A DNA stretch of 34,743 bases, taken from the NCBI GenBank assembly GCA_029262155.1, contig JAJCZW010000021.1, positions 1-34,743 of the forward strand, given 5' to 3'. The notes beneath the pieces were generated by a model that saw only the letters and a list, made by a program, of their open reading frames with translations, searched no databases and was not told where the DNA came from. The stretch comes from Gemmatimonadota bacterium (GTDB taxonomy: Bacteria; Gemmatimonadota; Gemmatimonadetes; Gemmatimonadales; GWC2-71-9). The number at the start of each line of letters is the position of its first letter. Position 1 is the stretch's first letter. This document shows positions 24,192 to 32,327 of this stretch, piece after piece. The position numbers and the translations under genes are program-made.

Positions 24192-26885
24192 CTACTCGAT
24201 CCGGAGTGCCTCGGTCGGGTTGATTCGTGCCGCTCGGCGCGCCGGAAACCAGATGGCAGCGGCAGAGGCCACCAGCATCAGCAACGGGACGCCGAGAAAG
24301 GTGAGCGGATCCATCGGGGCAATCCCATAGAGCATTCCGGCCATCAAACGAGTCCCCAAGATTGCACCGATCAACCCCACCACGACCCCGACAGTTGCTA
24401 ACCACAGTCCACCTCGCATGACCAAACCGACCACTTCCGGCGGGGTTGCGCCCAGAGCCAGTCGAATTCCGAGTTCACGAGTCCGCTGAGCTGTCATGTA
24501 ACTCAGCACGCCGTGGATACCAACTAACGAGAGGAGCAGCGTCACACCAGCAAATGCAGCAAGAACAAACATGGTGAACCGACGCCCACTGACCGAGGCG
24601 AGGACGGTGTCCTCAAACGGTTCGAGGCCGTAGATCGCAAGCGCGGGGTCGATTTCGCCGAATACGTTTTGGACGGCCCCCGCAACCGCGATCGGGTCAC
24701 CGTCGGTGCGTACCAGGAGTGCCCCATGGTCAAACGGTGTTTGCGTGAGTGGGGTATAGGCTGCCGGCGGGACGGTCGCGGTGAGCCCATGTATCCGTTC
24801 ATTGGCAATGACACCGACGATCTGACGGTTGGTTCCCCAGAAGCGGAGTTCTTGGCCGATGGGATCCCGGTCTCCGAAGAAGCGTTCGCTGGCCGCTTGA
24901 TTGATGATGACGACAGGTGGCGAAGAGGTACCGTCCCCATCAGTAAATGTGCGGCCGACCCGAAGTGAGACCAACATGGTCCGGAAGTAGTCGTCCGAGA
25001 CACCACGTATTGAGATCTCGGGCCAATCGGCCGATTCGTCCTCCCGACCAACCACGGTGAATGAGTTGGTGAAGCCGCGATCGAGGGGATGCGAGCCGGA
25101 GAGAGCGGCGGTGGTTACGCCGGGAATTTGACGTATTTGGTTAAGCAGGCGGCTATTGAAACTGTGGATTTCCGCGAAGTTGGGATACTGGTCGAAGTTT
25201 CGGGGATAGCGGGCTGTTGGAAGTTGGTACTCTGCCTTGAGCACCCCATGTGCGGTAAAGCCGGGGTCAACCTGGAGGACGGACTGGAAACTCCGAATCA
25301 GAAGGCCCGCCGAGACGACGAGCGTCACCGAAAGGGCCAGCTCCACGGCAACGAGGAGCTGTCGCATCCGACTGTGGCGGCGGTCGCTTGCGAGGGTGGG
25401 TCCGGTACCCCGGACCGTATCCATCACATTGACGGCTCGGGCCTTGAGGGCGGGTATGAGGCCAAAGCCGAGGCCAACGAGGAGCCCGAGCCCTAAGGAG
25501 AGGCCGAGCGCACGACCGTTTACCCCAACGCTACCTATCCGTGGAATGTCGGCCGGTGCCAAGGCGAGCAACGTCTTCAGACCAAGGGTGGCGACGCCGA
25601 TTCCAGCAATCGCTCCGACGAGTGTGAGTAGGAGGGTTTCGATCAGAACCTGCCGACTCAGCCGACCGGTGCCGGCGCCAAGGGCGCATCGAACAGCCAG
25701 CTCGCGGGTCCGGCTGATTCCCCTGGCGAGGAGGAGGTTGGCGACGTTGACCGATGCGACAAGCAGGAGTAAGACGACGGCGATCGAGAGGAGGGTGAGG
25801 GTTGGTCGGATCGGGCCGAAGACGGTATCGTCAAGACGCTCGGCGTCCATACCGCGGGCTTCATTCGCACGGGGGTAGGTCTCTTCCAGGCGAGTTCCGA
25901 TTCTCGTGACCTCTTCTTGTGCGGCGGCGAACGTGACATCAGGAGCGAGCCGGGCGAGCACAAGGTAGGGATGGGTGAATCGGGATGTGAGGGTCTCGTT
26001 GGTTTGTATCGGTAGCCACAGATTCACCTCGCCGGTGGCGGCGTAACTCGCGGTGTAATCGGCCCGGGCATGTATCTGGTTGAGTCCAAAGTCGACCCCT
26101 GAGGGTAAGACACCGATCACCTGAACGGGGGTACCGTCGAGCCGGATGGTTTCTCCGAGGATCGCGCTATCCGCTGCAAAGGTCGCTCGCCAAAAGGACT
26201 CCCCCAAGAGCACGACGCCGGGGCCGCCGGCTTGGTCCTCCTCCACCGTAAACTCGCGGCCCAGAAGCGGAGTGATGCCGACGAGGGAAAAGAACTGCGG
26301 ATTGACTCGCATTCCGGACACTCGGACTGGGGCCCCTTGATCGGGGCTGTATGTTATCTCGGTGCCTTGGAGAGCGGTCGCGTCGGTGAGGGTGGAGGCC
26401 TGGGTGCGGAGGTCTTGGAGGTCAGGCCAGGATGAGGGTTCCCGGAAGGTTCCGCTCTGGCGATCCTGCTCCCAAATAACCACGAGGCGGTCGGGGTCCA
26501 CGAAGGGTGCTGGTCGCGTCAGCACGCCATCGATCACACTGAAGATTGCGGTCGTGGTTCCGATACCGAGGGCGAGGGTGAAGATGGCGACGACGGAGAA
26601 GCCGGGTGCGTGCAGGAGGTGTTGGATGCTGTATCGGATGTCCCGGAGGGTATCTTCGATCCATCGTACTCCGCGGGCGTCCCGCGTAGTTTCGCGGGCC
26701 GAGGCGGTGGAACCGAATGCGAGATACGCCCGACGCCGTGCTTCGGTGTCAGACAGCCCACGATTTCGATACTTTTGGGTTTCCATCTCTAAGTGGAACT
26801 GAAACTCTTCCACCGAATCCTGGTCGGCGCGTGTTCCACCGAAGAGGGAGCGCAGGCGAGCACGCATATCCGAATAGAGGCTCAT
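24192..26885 (-). CDS. ADOP-type ABC transporter permease (MacB/FtsX-like, duplicated)
   Basis: An 897-residue permease of the type called ADOP (duplicated orphan permease). An N-terminal soluble segment, 'FQFHLEMETQKYRNRGLSDTEARRRAYLAFGS', precedes the first membrane helix ('FSVVAIFTLALGIGTTTAIFSVIDGVL'), a periplasmic MacB-type domain, a three-helix FtsX block (about 'LLSIAVVLLLLVASVNVANLLLARGISRTRELAVRCALGAG'), then a second MacB domain and a final FtsX block ending 'RAARINPTEALRIE'. No ATPase gene is adjacent, as is usual for this group. The ATG at 26885 overlaps the padR stop (ATGA), showing coupling. Probably involved in export or envelope stress; substrate unknown. Confidence 0.93.
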   Translation of the reverse strand: MSLYSDMRARLRSLFGGTRADQDSVEEFQFHLEMETQKYRNRGLSDTEARRRAYLAFGSTASARETTRDARGVRWIEDTLRDIRYSIQHLLHAPGFSVVAIFTLALGIGTTTAIFSVIDGVLTRPAPFVDPDRLVVIWEQDRQSGTFREPSSWPDLQDLRTQASTLTDATALQGTEITYSPDQGAPVRVSGMRVNPQFFSLVGITPLLGREFTVEEDQAGGPGVVLLGESFWRATFAADSAILGETIRLDGTPVQVIGVLPSGVDFGLNQIHARADYTASYAATGEVNLWLPIQTNETLTSRFTHPYLVLARLAPDVTFAAAQEEVTRIGTRLEETYPRANEARGMDAERLDDTVFGPIRPTLTLLSIAVVLLLLVASVNVANLLLARGISRTRELAVRCALGAGTGRLSRQVLIETLLLTLVGAIAGIGVATLGLKTLLALAPADIPRIGSVGVNGRALGLSLGLGLLVGLGFGLIPALKARAVNVMDTVRGTGPTLASDRRHSRMRQLLVAVELALSVTLVVSAGLLIRSFQSVLQVDPGFTAHGVLKAEYQLPTARYPRNFDQYPNFAEIHSFNSRLLNQIRQIPGVTTAALSGSHPLDRGFTNSFTVVGREDESADWPEISIRGVSDDYFRTMLVSLRVGRTFTDGDGTSSPPVVIINQAASERFFGDRDPIGQELRFWGTNRQIVGVIANERIHGLTATVPPAAYTPLTQTPFDHGALLVRTDGDPIAVAGAVQNVFGEIDPALAIYGLEPFEDTVLASVSGRRFTMFVLAAFAGVTLLLSLVGIHGVLSYMTAQRTRELGIRLALGATPPEVVGLVMRGGLWLATVGVVVGLIGAILGTRLMAGMLYGIAPMDPLTFLGVPLLMLVASAAAIWFPARRAARINPTEALRIE

Positions 26886-27268
26886 GGGAGGTCTCCCACC
26901 CAGTTGAGGATCTGGGTCATCGCAGCGGCGGACCGTTCCCACAGGCTCCGTTCGACGCTCAGTTGCCGACGCCCCGCGGGCGTCAGAGTGTAGTAGCGGG
27001 CCCTTCGGTTGTTCTCGGTGAGCCGCCATTCGTCCCGAATCCAGCCTTTGCGTTTGAGCCGTTCGAGGGCGGGGTAGAGGCTGCCCTGGTTGATGGCGAA
27101 GACCTGGTCGGACATCTGTTCGATCCGTTGGGTCAGGCCCCAGCCGTGTATCGGGGCGAGGGAGAGGGTCTTGAGGATGAGGAGTTCGAGGGTGCCCTGA
27201 AGCACGTCGGTACGACAGCGGGAATTGGGAATCTTTGTTTCCTCTCGACGGTCAAGAGGAACCAACAT
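26882..27268 (-). CDS. PadR family transcriptional regulator
   Basis: A winged-helix regulator whose core begins 'DVLQGTLELLILKTLSLAPIHGWGLTQRIEQMSDQVFAINQGSLYPALERLKRKGWIRDEW', with the conserved PadR 'QGSLYPALxRL' helix and a C-terminal dimer helix. It overlaps the ADOP gene by 4 bases. The start is uncertain. An ATG at 27268 gives 128 residues but places a palindrome inside the coding part. The form MPNSR-x-RTDVLQGTL, usual in relatives, would begin at codon ATT 27232, which has AGAGGA seven bases upstream, giving 116 residues. A GTG at 27205 is a third choice. Likely autoregulated and a controller of the ADOP permease. Confidence 0.88.
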   Translation of the reverse strand: MLVPLDRREETKIPNSRCRTDVLQGTLELLILKTLSLAPIHGWGLTQRIEQMSDQVFAINQGSLYPALERLKRKGWIRDEWRLTENNRRARYYTLTPAGRRQLSVERSLWERSAAAMTQILNWVGDLP

Positions 27269-27291
27269 CGCTTCCTCTCGATTGTCAAGAG
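27241..27291 (-). promoter_or_regulatory. Two tandem palindromes in the padR leader
   Basis: Site 1 (27291-27275) is CTCTTGA-CAA-TCGAGAG; site 2 (27259-27241) is CCTCTTGAC-C-GTCGAGAGG. Each has arms that pair except for one T-G position, and their centres (27283 and 27250) are 33 bp apart, about three helical turns. Both hold TTGAC and AGAGGA. They look like paired operators of the adjacent PadR protein, and in sequence they are a direct repeat (18 of 20 bases). Confidence 0.6.
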
Positions 27292-27414
27292 AAGGGCATC
27301 GCCCGCTCCGTTCCTGGGCGCGCGAAACCTTGGTTCCCATGCTCTCGTCAGGTCTCTTACATTGTTCCCTAGGTCCAGCCTGTGATTCCCATCGTCTACC
27401 TAGTCTGAGACGCC

Positions 27415-29802
27415 ATGCTCGGTTTGCTTCTTCTCGCCCTGGTGCCCCACAGTCCCCCTGATTCGACGGGGCAGGTTTACAGTGGTCTTCGGCGCCAACT
27501 CGCGGTTGATCCTCCACGGCTGGAAGAGACCATCACTATCGATGGGGTGCTCAATGAGCCAGTGTGGCAGGCTGCCGCGCGCCTCACCGACTTTTCGCGC
27601 TACTCGCCAGACGACGGACGTCCGGCGGAGAACACCACAGAGATTCTGGTCTGGTACTCGCCTCGTGCGATCCATTTTGGCATCCGCGCACACGCCGCTC
27701 CGGGGACCATCCGCGCGACGCTTGCCGACCGCGACAAGATTTTCTCAGATGACTATATCCTGTTCTTTCTGAACACATTCAACGATGGTCGTCAGGCGCT
27801 GGTGTTTGGAGTGAATCCGTATGGGATTCAGGGAGATGGTTCGTTGGTCGAAGGCTCCTCCGGTGGTGGCGGTGGCGGTAGTGGGTTTGGTGGACAGCGG
27901 GTCGGTCGAGGGCAGATGGATCCGAGCCAGGATTTTGTCTTCGAGTCGAAGGGTCGGTTGACGGAGTACGGTTACGAAGTCGAAATCCAGATTCCGTTCA
28001 AGAGCCTCCGCTACCAATCGGTGTCGCCCCAGACCTGGGGCCTCAGCGTTACCCGCAGGGTTCAGAACCTTGGTCATGAGGACAGTTGGGTGCCGGCTCG
28101 CCGAGCGGCTCCGTCCTTCTTGGGTCAGGCGGGAACGCTGGTTGGACTGCAGGGGCTGCAACGGGGGCTGGTACTCGATTTGACTCCGGTAGTGACGTCG
28201 AAAACCAGCGGGTTGCCCCGCGCGGGTGGAGGTTGGAACTATTCCGGTGGCGATCCCGAGTTTGGCGGAAACGTCCGTTGGGGGATCACGCCGAACCTGA
28301 ACCTCAACGGCACGGTGCGTCCCGATTTCGCGGAGGTCGAGTCGGATGCCGGCCAAGTGGTGTTCGATCCGCGACAGGCACTCTTTTTTTCGGAGAAACG
28401 GCCGTTTTTCTTGGATGGTCTGGAAGACTTTGCCACTCCGAATCGCCTGATCCATACCCGGCGAATCCTGGAGCCGGTTACCGCGGCGAAGCTCAACGGG
28501 AAGACGGGGCGAACGACCATCGGATACATCGGGGCGGTGGATGATGCGGTGGTCTCCGCGACCGGAACCGACAACCCGGTATTCAATCTCCTCCGCGTCC
28601 AGCATGACCTCGGTGAACAGTCCCGACTCGGCATGGTCTACACCGATCGCATCGACGGTGATCAGAGCAATCGTGTCGCTGGTGTTGATGGTCGATTTGT
28701 GTTAGGGAATCGTTACACACTCCAGCTTCAGGGTGCCAACAGTTGGACCGACCGGGGGACGGGGTCGGTGTCGGCACCGCTCTGGCAGGCGACCCTGACC
28801 CGGAGTGGCCGCACTTGGGCAGCCCGCGCGAACCTGCGTGGTATCCATCAAGATTTCCGGGCTTTGAGCGGATTCATCGGGCGAGCCGGTATCGCCAATG
28901 CCCGGATCAGTAACCAGGTGAGTGTTTTCGGAAGACCGGGGTCGGTTTTCGAGCGGGGATCGATGGAGGTGGCCCTCGATGGGACCTGGGCGTATGACAA
29001 CTTCGTCAACGGTCGTGCCTCGCAGGACCGGAAACTCCACTTCAACCAGAATGTCACCTTGCGGGGTGGGTGGTCCCTTGGCGCCTCGGTCCTGATCGAA
29101 TCGTTCGGGTACGATCCCAAGCTGTATGCTCGACACGCGGTGGAACGACGGACGGGCACCACGGTCGACACGATCCCTTACAACGACTTCGTTCTGCAAC
29201 AGACTGGTCGGCTTCCCAACCTGGACTATGTTCTGAGCCTGAATTCTCCTCGGGTTCACGGAGTCTCCTTCAACGGATTCTACATCTGGGGACGGGACGA
29301 GAATTTCTTCGAATGGGCATCCTCCGACATCGTCTTCGGCAGCTTTGGTCTTCGCTGGCGTCCCACCAACCAGATCCGGGTCGATGGTACCTACTTGATC
29401 CAATCGTTCAAGCGACGTACCGACGGGTCCACGACCAGTATCAGCAAGATCCCCCGGCTCAGGATTGAGTATCAGGTCACCCGAGACATCTTCTTCCGGG
29501 CCGTGGGGGAGTATCGGTCCACGCGGCAGGATGATCTGCGGGATGACTCCCGTTCCGGCGATCCGATCCTCTTCTTGAATCCATCGACGGGCGTGTACGA
29601 ACGCGGTGGGGCCCTCGGGTTTCACAACGAGACCTTCCGGGGCGATCTCCTCCTTTCGGTACTTCCCAGCCCGGGCACAGTTCTCTTCGCCGGATACGGG
29701 AGCACGTTAGAGGATCCGAATCGACCCGAGGAACCTCAGCGACTCCGGCGGGTCAGCGATGCGTTCTTTCTCAAGCTGAGCTACCTCTTTCGAAGCAACT
29801 GA
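27415..29802 (+). CDS. CBM9-like / DUF5916 outer-membrane protein
   Basis: A 795-residue secreted protein. A short signal (MLGLLLLALVPHS) is followed by a CBM9-like beta-sandwich ('ITIDGVLNEPVWQAAARLTDFSRYSPDDGRPAENTTEILVWYSPRAIHFGIRAH', 'EVEIQIPFKSLRY', 'WGLSVTRRVQ'), then the DUF5916 region ('GGNVRWGITPNLNLNGTVRPDFAEVESDAGQVVFDPRQALFFSEKRPFFLDGLEDF') and a long run of alternating strands with a C-terminal aromatic residue motif ('YLFRSN'), as in a beta-barrel. A poly-Gly loop (GGGGGGSGFGG) interrupts the first part near residue 150. Role unknown; probably glycan- or substrate-binding at the outer membrane. It is divergent from the padR-ADOP operon. No ribosome site is visible before the ATG. 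Confidence 0.9.
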   Translation: MLGLLLLALVPHSPPDSTGQVYSGLRRQLAVDPPRLEETITIDGVLNEPVWQAAARLTDFSRYSPDDGRPAENTTEILVWYSPRAIHFGIRAHAAPGTIRATLADRDKIFSDDYILFFLNTFNDGRQALVFGVNPYGIQGDGSLVEGSSGGGGGGSGFGGQRVGRGQMDPSQDFVFESKGRLTEYGYEVEIQIPFKSLRYQSVSPQTWGLSVTRRVQNLGHEDSWVPARRAAPSFLGQAGTLVGLQGLQRGLVLDLTPVVTSKTSGLPRAGGGWNYSGGDPEFGGNVRWGITPNLNLNGTVRPDFAEVESDAGQVVFDPRQALFFSEKRPFFLDGLEDFATPNRLIHTRRILEPVTAAKLNGKTGRTTIGYIGAVDDAVVSATGTDNPVFNLLRVQHDLGEQSRLGMVYTDRIDGDQSNRVAGVDGRFVLGNRYTLQLQGANSWTDRGTGSVSAPLWQATLTRSGRTWAARANLRGIHQDFRALSGFIGRAGIANARISNQVSVFGRPGSVFERGSMEVALDGTWAYDNFVNGRASQDRKLHFNQNVTLRGGWSLGASVLIESFGYDPKLYARHAVERRTGTTVDTIPYNDFVLQQTGRLPNLDYVLSLNSPRVHGVSFNGFYIWGRDENFFEWASSDIVFGSFGLRWRPTNQIRVDGTYLIQSFKRRTDGSTTSISKIPRLRIEYQVTRDIFFRAVGEYRSTRQDDLRDDSRSGDPILFLNPSTGVYERGGALGFHNETFRGDLLLSVLPSPGTVLFAGYGSTLEDPNRPEEPQRLRRVSDAFFLKLSYLFRSN

Positions 29803-29810
29803 GATGCAAA

Positions 29811-29844
29811 CACAGGCCCGCCGAAAGAACCCGACGCGCCTGTG
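29811..29844. terminator. Imperfect hairpin between convergent genes
   Basis: CACAGGCCCGCCG pairs imperfectly (two mismatches) with CGACGCGCCTGTG around an 8-base loop, between the DUF5916 stop (29802) and the stop of the convergent lipoprotein (29874). A short T-rich run (TTTGC) follows on the minus strand only. A likely but weak bidirectional terminator. Confidence 0.5.
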
Positions 29845-29873
29845 CCGACCACCGATCCGAAACGGGTAGCTTC

Positions 29874-30395
29874 TCAGCCTGATCCCGAGGCTTGCTGCTG
29901 GCGCCGAACCCGCCACGTTCCCTCGACCATCTTCCCACTTTCCCGGTGATGACTGCGGTAGGTGCCTTCCAGCACGTCACCAGTGCGGGTGCCGGTGAAT
30001 GTGGTGGTGAGTTCACAGCCGCATTCCGGATCGCGATAGGGATCGAGTCGGCCGTACACTTGTCCTGCCGTCACTTGGACAAATTCGATCGTGAGCAGAT
30101 GGGAACGAAACGAGTTCGCTTCCGCCACGCCCGGTGGCAGGCCTTCCGCCGGTCCCGCCGTCTGACGAAGATCGGACGGGATCATGATCACGTCTCCCCT
30201 GGCCGTATCCTCACCTGCAACCAGAGTGAATACGATACTGCCGACTCGACCCGATGCGGGGCTTCGATAATCTCCAGACCACTGACCGGTCAGACTCGCA
30301 ATCTCTCCACGCACCGGAACCGGACTTGCCGGTCCGGTACAGGCCCCTATCAGGGCTAGGCTTGCCATCCCCCAGATGGCTCGTCCGAGATGCAT
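29874..30395 (-). CDS. Lipoprotein of unknown function
   Basis: A 173-residue protein with a lipoprotein signal, 'MASLALIGAC', and a mature region of beta-strand character: 'SLTGQWSGDYRSPASGRVGSIVFTLVAGEDTARGDVIMIP', then 'LTIEFVQVTAGQVYGRLDPYRDPECGCELTTTFTGTRTGDVLEGTYRSHH' and 'GKMVEGTWRVRR'. The pattern (G-x-W-x-G near the start, E-G-T-Y and E-G-T-W near the end) resembles lipocalin-like or avidin-like small beta-barrels, without a clear family. GGAGGA lies 7 bases before the ATG. It ends near the DUF5916 stop. Confidence 0.75.
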   Translation of the reverse strand: MHLGRAIWGMASLALIGACTGPASPVPVRGEIASLTGQWSGDYRSPASGRVGSIVFTLVAGEDTARGDVIMIPSDLRQTAGPAEGLPPGVAEANSFRSHLLTIEFVQVTAGQVYGRLDPYRDPECGCELTTTFTGTRTGDVLEGTYRSHHRESGKMVEGTWRVRRQQQASGSG

Positions 30396-30736
30396 GTGAG
30401 ATCCTCCGGCCTCGTGGGCTCTACACCCTGTGGTGGTGATTCTCCACCCCGCAGAATCAAGATGGCTCCATGGGGGTGAAGGAGCGGTGAAACCAGGGGG
30501 AAGAAAGGATGTGGTAAAGGAAAAGAGGAGAGGACTAGGAGAATGGAGGGTTGAATATGAAGGGGTGCTTTACTTCTGGGGAACGTCCCTTGACTTAGCT
30601 GAAAAGGGATCACATCTTGGTTTCAAGGTGAAACATAAGGTCGCCTGTGGCAAAGCCACATCTCGTTTGCAACCTTATGGGGTTGAAGGATGTCTGAAGG
30701 GATGCCCGATTCCCTCGAAAGTTCTTGGAGGATGTG
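30396..30736. other. Gene-free purine-rich stretch and structured leader
   Basis: Between the divergent lipoprotein and the DUF4097 gene. Positions about 30478-30575 are strongly purine-rich on the plus strand and clearly less GC-rich than the rest of the window. At 30590-30595 there is TTGACT, a possible -35 box for the plus strand. At 30612-30693 there is a nested inverted repeat. No coding frame is convincing on either strand. Confidence 0.6.
30612..30693 (+). ncRNA. Nested inverted repeat in the DUF4097 leader (candidate structured RNA)
   Basis: Four stems nest in order: ACATC (30612-30616) with GATGT (30689-30693); TTCAA (30622-30626) with TTGAA (30683-30687); CATAAGGT (30634-30641) with ACCTTATG (30672-30679); and TGTGGC (30646-30651) with GCCACA (30655-30660) around an AAA loop. 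An alternative small hairpin GTTTCA-AGG-TGAAAC (30620-30634) competes with the second and third stems. It lies 33 bases before the ribosome site of the DUF4097 gene. It may be a regulatory leader or a small palindromic repeat element. Confidence 0.55.
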
Positions 30737-31561
30737 ATGTCGAGACAGTGGATAGTATCTGTGATGCTTGGGTCGAGTCTTGTGGGAATGTCAGCCGGTC
30801 TTGCTGCGCAGGAGCGGCAGAGCACGAATGACTGGCTGGAGCGCTGTCGAGAGCGACGGGGGAGAGATGCGCACGCCTGCGATGTTCGTGAGGTGACGAT
30901 GGCTCGTCCAAGTGGAGCTCTGCAGGTCAACGCGAAGCCGAACGGTGGTATCACCGTAACGGGATGGGATCGGTCGGACATACTGGTTCGGGCTAAGATC
31001 CAGGCTCAAGCTCGGGCGCAGTCAGACGCTGAGGAGATCCTTGGTGCGATCGCTATCTCGACGGAGGGTGGTGAAGTCTCCGCGACGGGTCCAAACCGCC
31101 GGGGTCGGAGGAGTTGGTCGGTGAGCTACGAAGTTTTCGTACCTCGGACGCTGGATCTCAGTCTGCAATCGACCAATGGGGGGCTCAGGGTCTTGGATAT
31201 TGATGGAACGCTAGCACTCCGTACCACAAACGGAGGAATCGCCCTTGATGGCGTCGCGGGCGACGTGCAAGCACGCACGACCAATGGGGGTATCAAGGTG
31301 ACCTTGATCGGTGATCGGTGGGACGGGAAAGGACTTGAAGCCCGTACGACGAACGGGAGTGTGTCTTTACGTGTTCCGGAGGGGTATTCGGCCCATCTTG
31401 AAACGGGCACTCGAAACGGTGGGATCACCGTCGGCTTTCCGATTCAGGTGCAAGGCCGGATCGGGCGAACGCTGTCCACTGACATCGGTGGAGGTGGAGC
31501 GACGATCAGTGCCACAACCACGAATGGTTCGGTCCGGATCCTTCGGTCGGAAACGAAGTAG
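30737..31561 (+). CDS. DUF4097 (adhesin-like beta-helix) secreted protein
   Basis: A 274-residue exported protein. Signal peptide about 1-24 (MSAGLAAQ). The body is a set of short parallel-beta repeats, each carrying T-x-N-G: 'NAKPNGGITVTGW', 'LQSTNGGLRVLDIDGTLALRTTNGGIALDGVAGDVQARTTNGGIKVTL', 'ARTTNGSVSLRVP', 'GTRNGGITVGF' and 'ATTTNGSVRIL', matching DUF4097, a putative adhesin-type fold. The ATG at 30737 has GGAGG five to nine bases upstream; an in-frame TTG at 30725 is worse. The function of the family is unsettled; members often sit near envelope-stress or anti-sigma genes, which are not seen here. Confidence 0.87.
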   Translation: MSRQWIVSVMLGSSLVGMSAGLAAQERQSTNDWLERCRERRGRDAHACDVREVTMARPSGALQVNAKPNGGITVTGWDRSDILVRAKIQAQARAQSDAEEILGAIAISTEGGEVSATGPNRRGRRSWSVSYEVFVPRTLDLSLQSTNGGLRVLDIDGTLALRTTNGGIALDGVAGDVQARTTNGGIKVTLIGDRWDGKGLEARTTNGSVSLRVPEGYSAHLETGTRNGGITVGFPIQVQGRIGRTLSTDIGGGGATISATTTNGSVRILRSETK

Positions 31562-31607
31562 GGGCATCGGGCCCGAGGGAGCAGAACACGGAGTGGAGTG
31601 TGATGGT

Positions 31608-32327
31608 TTAGCGAAATTCGGCAATCTCTGCCAGCGGCTTCTTGCTGATATCCGGTACGCGCGTGTCCGGGGTGGGGTAGCCGACGACCAACAGCAGAAA
31701 AGGTTTCTCCGAGGCGGGCCGATCGAGCACTTCGTTGAGAAACCCCATCGGGCTTGGGGTGTGCGTGAGGGTGGCGAGCCCGGCATGATGGAGCGCCGCA
31801 ATGAGAAAACCTGCTGCCAACCCCACCGACTCATTGACGTAATAGTGGGTCACCCTGGAGCCATCTTCTCGCTCCCCATAGCGTTTGGCAAAGATGGCGA
31901 TGAGGTACGGTGCCGTCTCCAGATAGGGCTTGTGCTCGTCGGTCCCCAGGTGAGCTAACGCTTCGAGCCATTCGACCGGAGCCCTCTCGGCATAGAATGC
32001 TCGCTCCTCCCGCTCCGCGGCCTCGCGGATCTGTTGCTTGACGTTCGGATCGGTCACAACAACAAAGTGCCAGGGCTGGAGATTGGCCCCACTTGGTGCC
32101 GTGCCGGCCGCACGGAGACAATCCTCAATCACCTCCCGAGGGACCGATCGGTCAGCGAAGGTGCGAATGGTTCTTCGACGCTTGATGTCGGAATAAAAAT
32201 CCTGCGCCCGGCGAATCATCTCCTCTTCAGGATACGATCGATAACTCGTGAGTGGAACGAAGGACGAGGGTACGGCTGGCACAGAACCCTCCGTGCGCGA
32301 TGAACTTCCCTCCCACCCTATTTCCAT
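31608..32327 (-). CDS. Nitroreductase family flavoprotein
   Basis: A 239-residue FMN enzyme of the nitroreductase superfamily (iodotyrosine-deiodinase/BluB-like branch). Motifs: '[44 protein letters not shown]' (FMN-binding Arg and Ser plus the P-S-G-x-N-x-Q-P-W signature), '[40 protein letters not shown]' and '[10 protein letters not shown]'. It would reduce nitro, quinone or halogenated aromatic compounds with NAD(P)H; the exact substrate is unknown. The ATG at 32327 overlaps the upstream permease gene by 10 bases, so it is the last gene of the ABC operon and translationally coupled. Confidence 0.92.
   Translation of the reverse strand: MEIGWEGSSSRTEGSVPAVPSSFVPLTSYRSYPEEEMIRRAQDFYSDIKRRRTIRTFADRSVPREVIEDCLRAAGTAPSGANLQPWHFVVVTDPNVKQQIREAAEREERAFYAERAPVEWLEALAHLGTDEHKPYLETAPYLIAIFAKRYGEREDGSRVTHYYVNESVGLAAGFLIAALHHAGLATLTHTPSPMGFLNEVLDRPASEKPFLLLVVGYPTPDTRVPDISKKPLAEIAEFR

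Noticed and set aside
24124-24405. Small minus-strand frame at the TonB/ADOP junction
   Set aside because: It overlaps the end of the ADOP gene in another frame and shows no independent coding signs.
28702-29625. 307-codon minus-strand frame opposite the DUF5916 gene
   Set aside because: Antisense shadow of a convincing gene; no motif or ribosome site.
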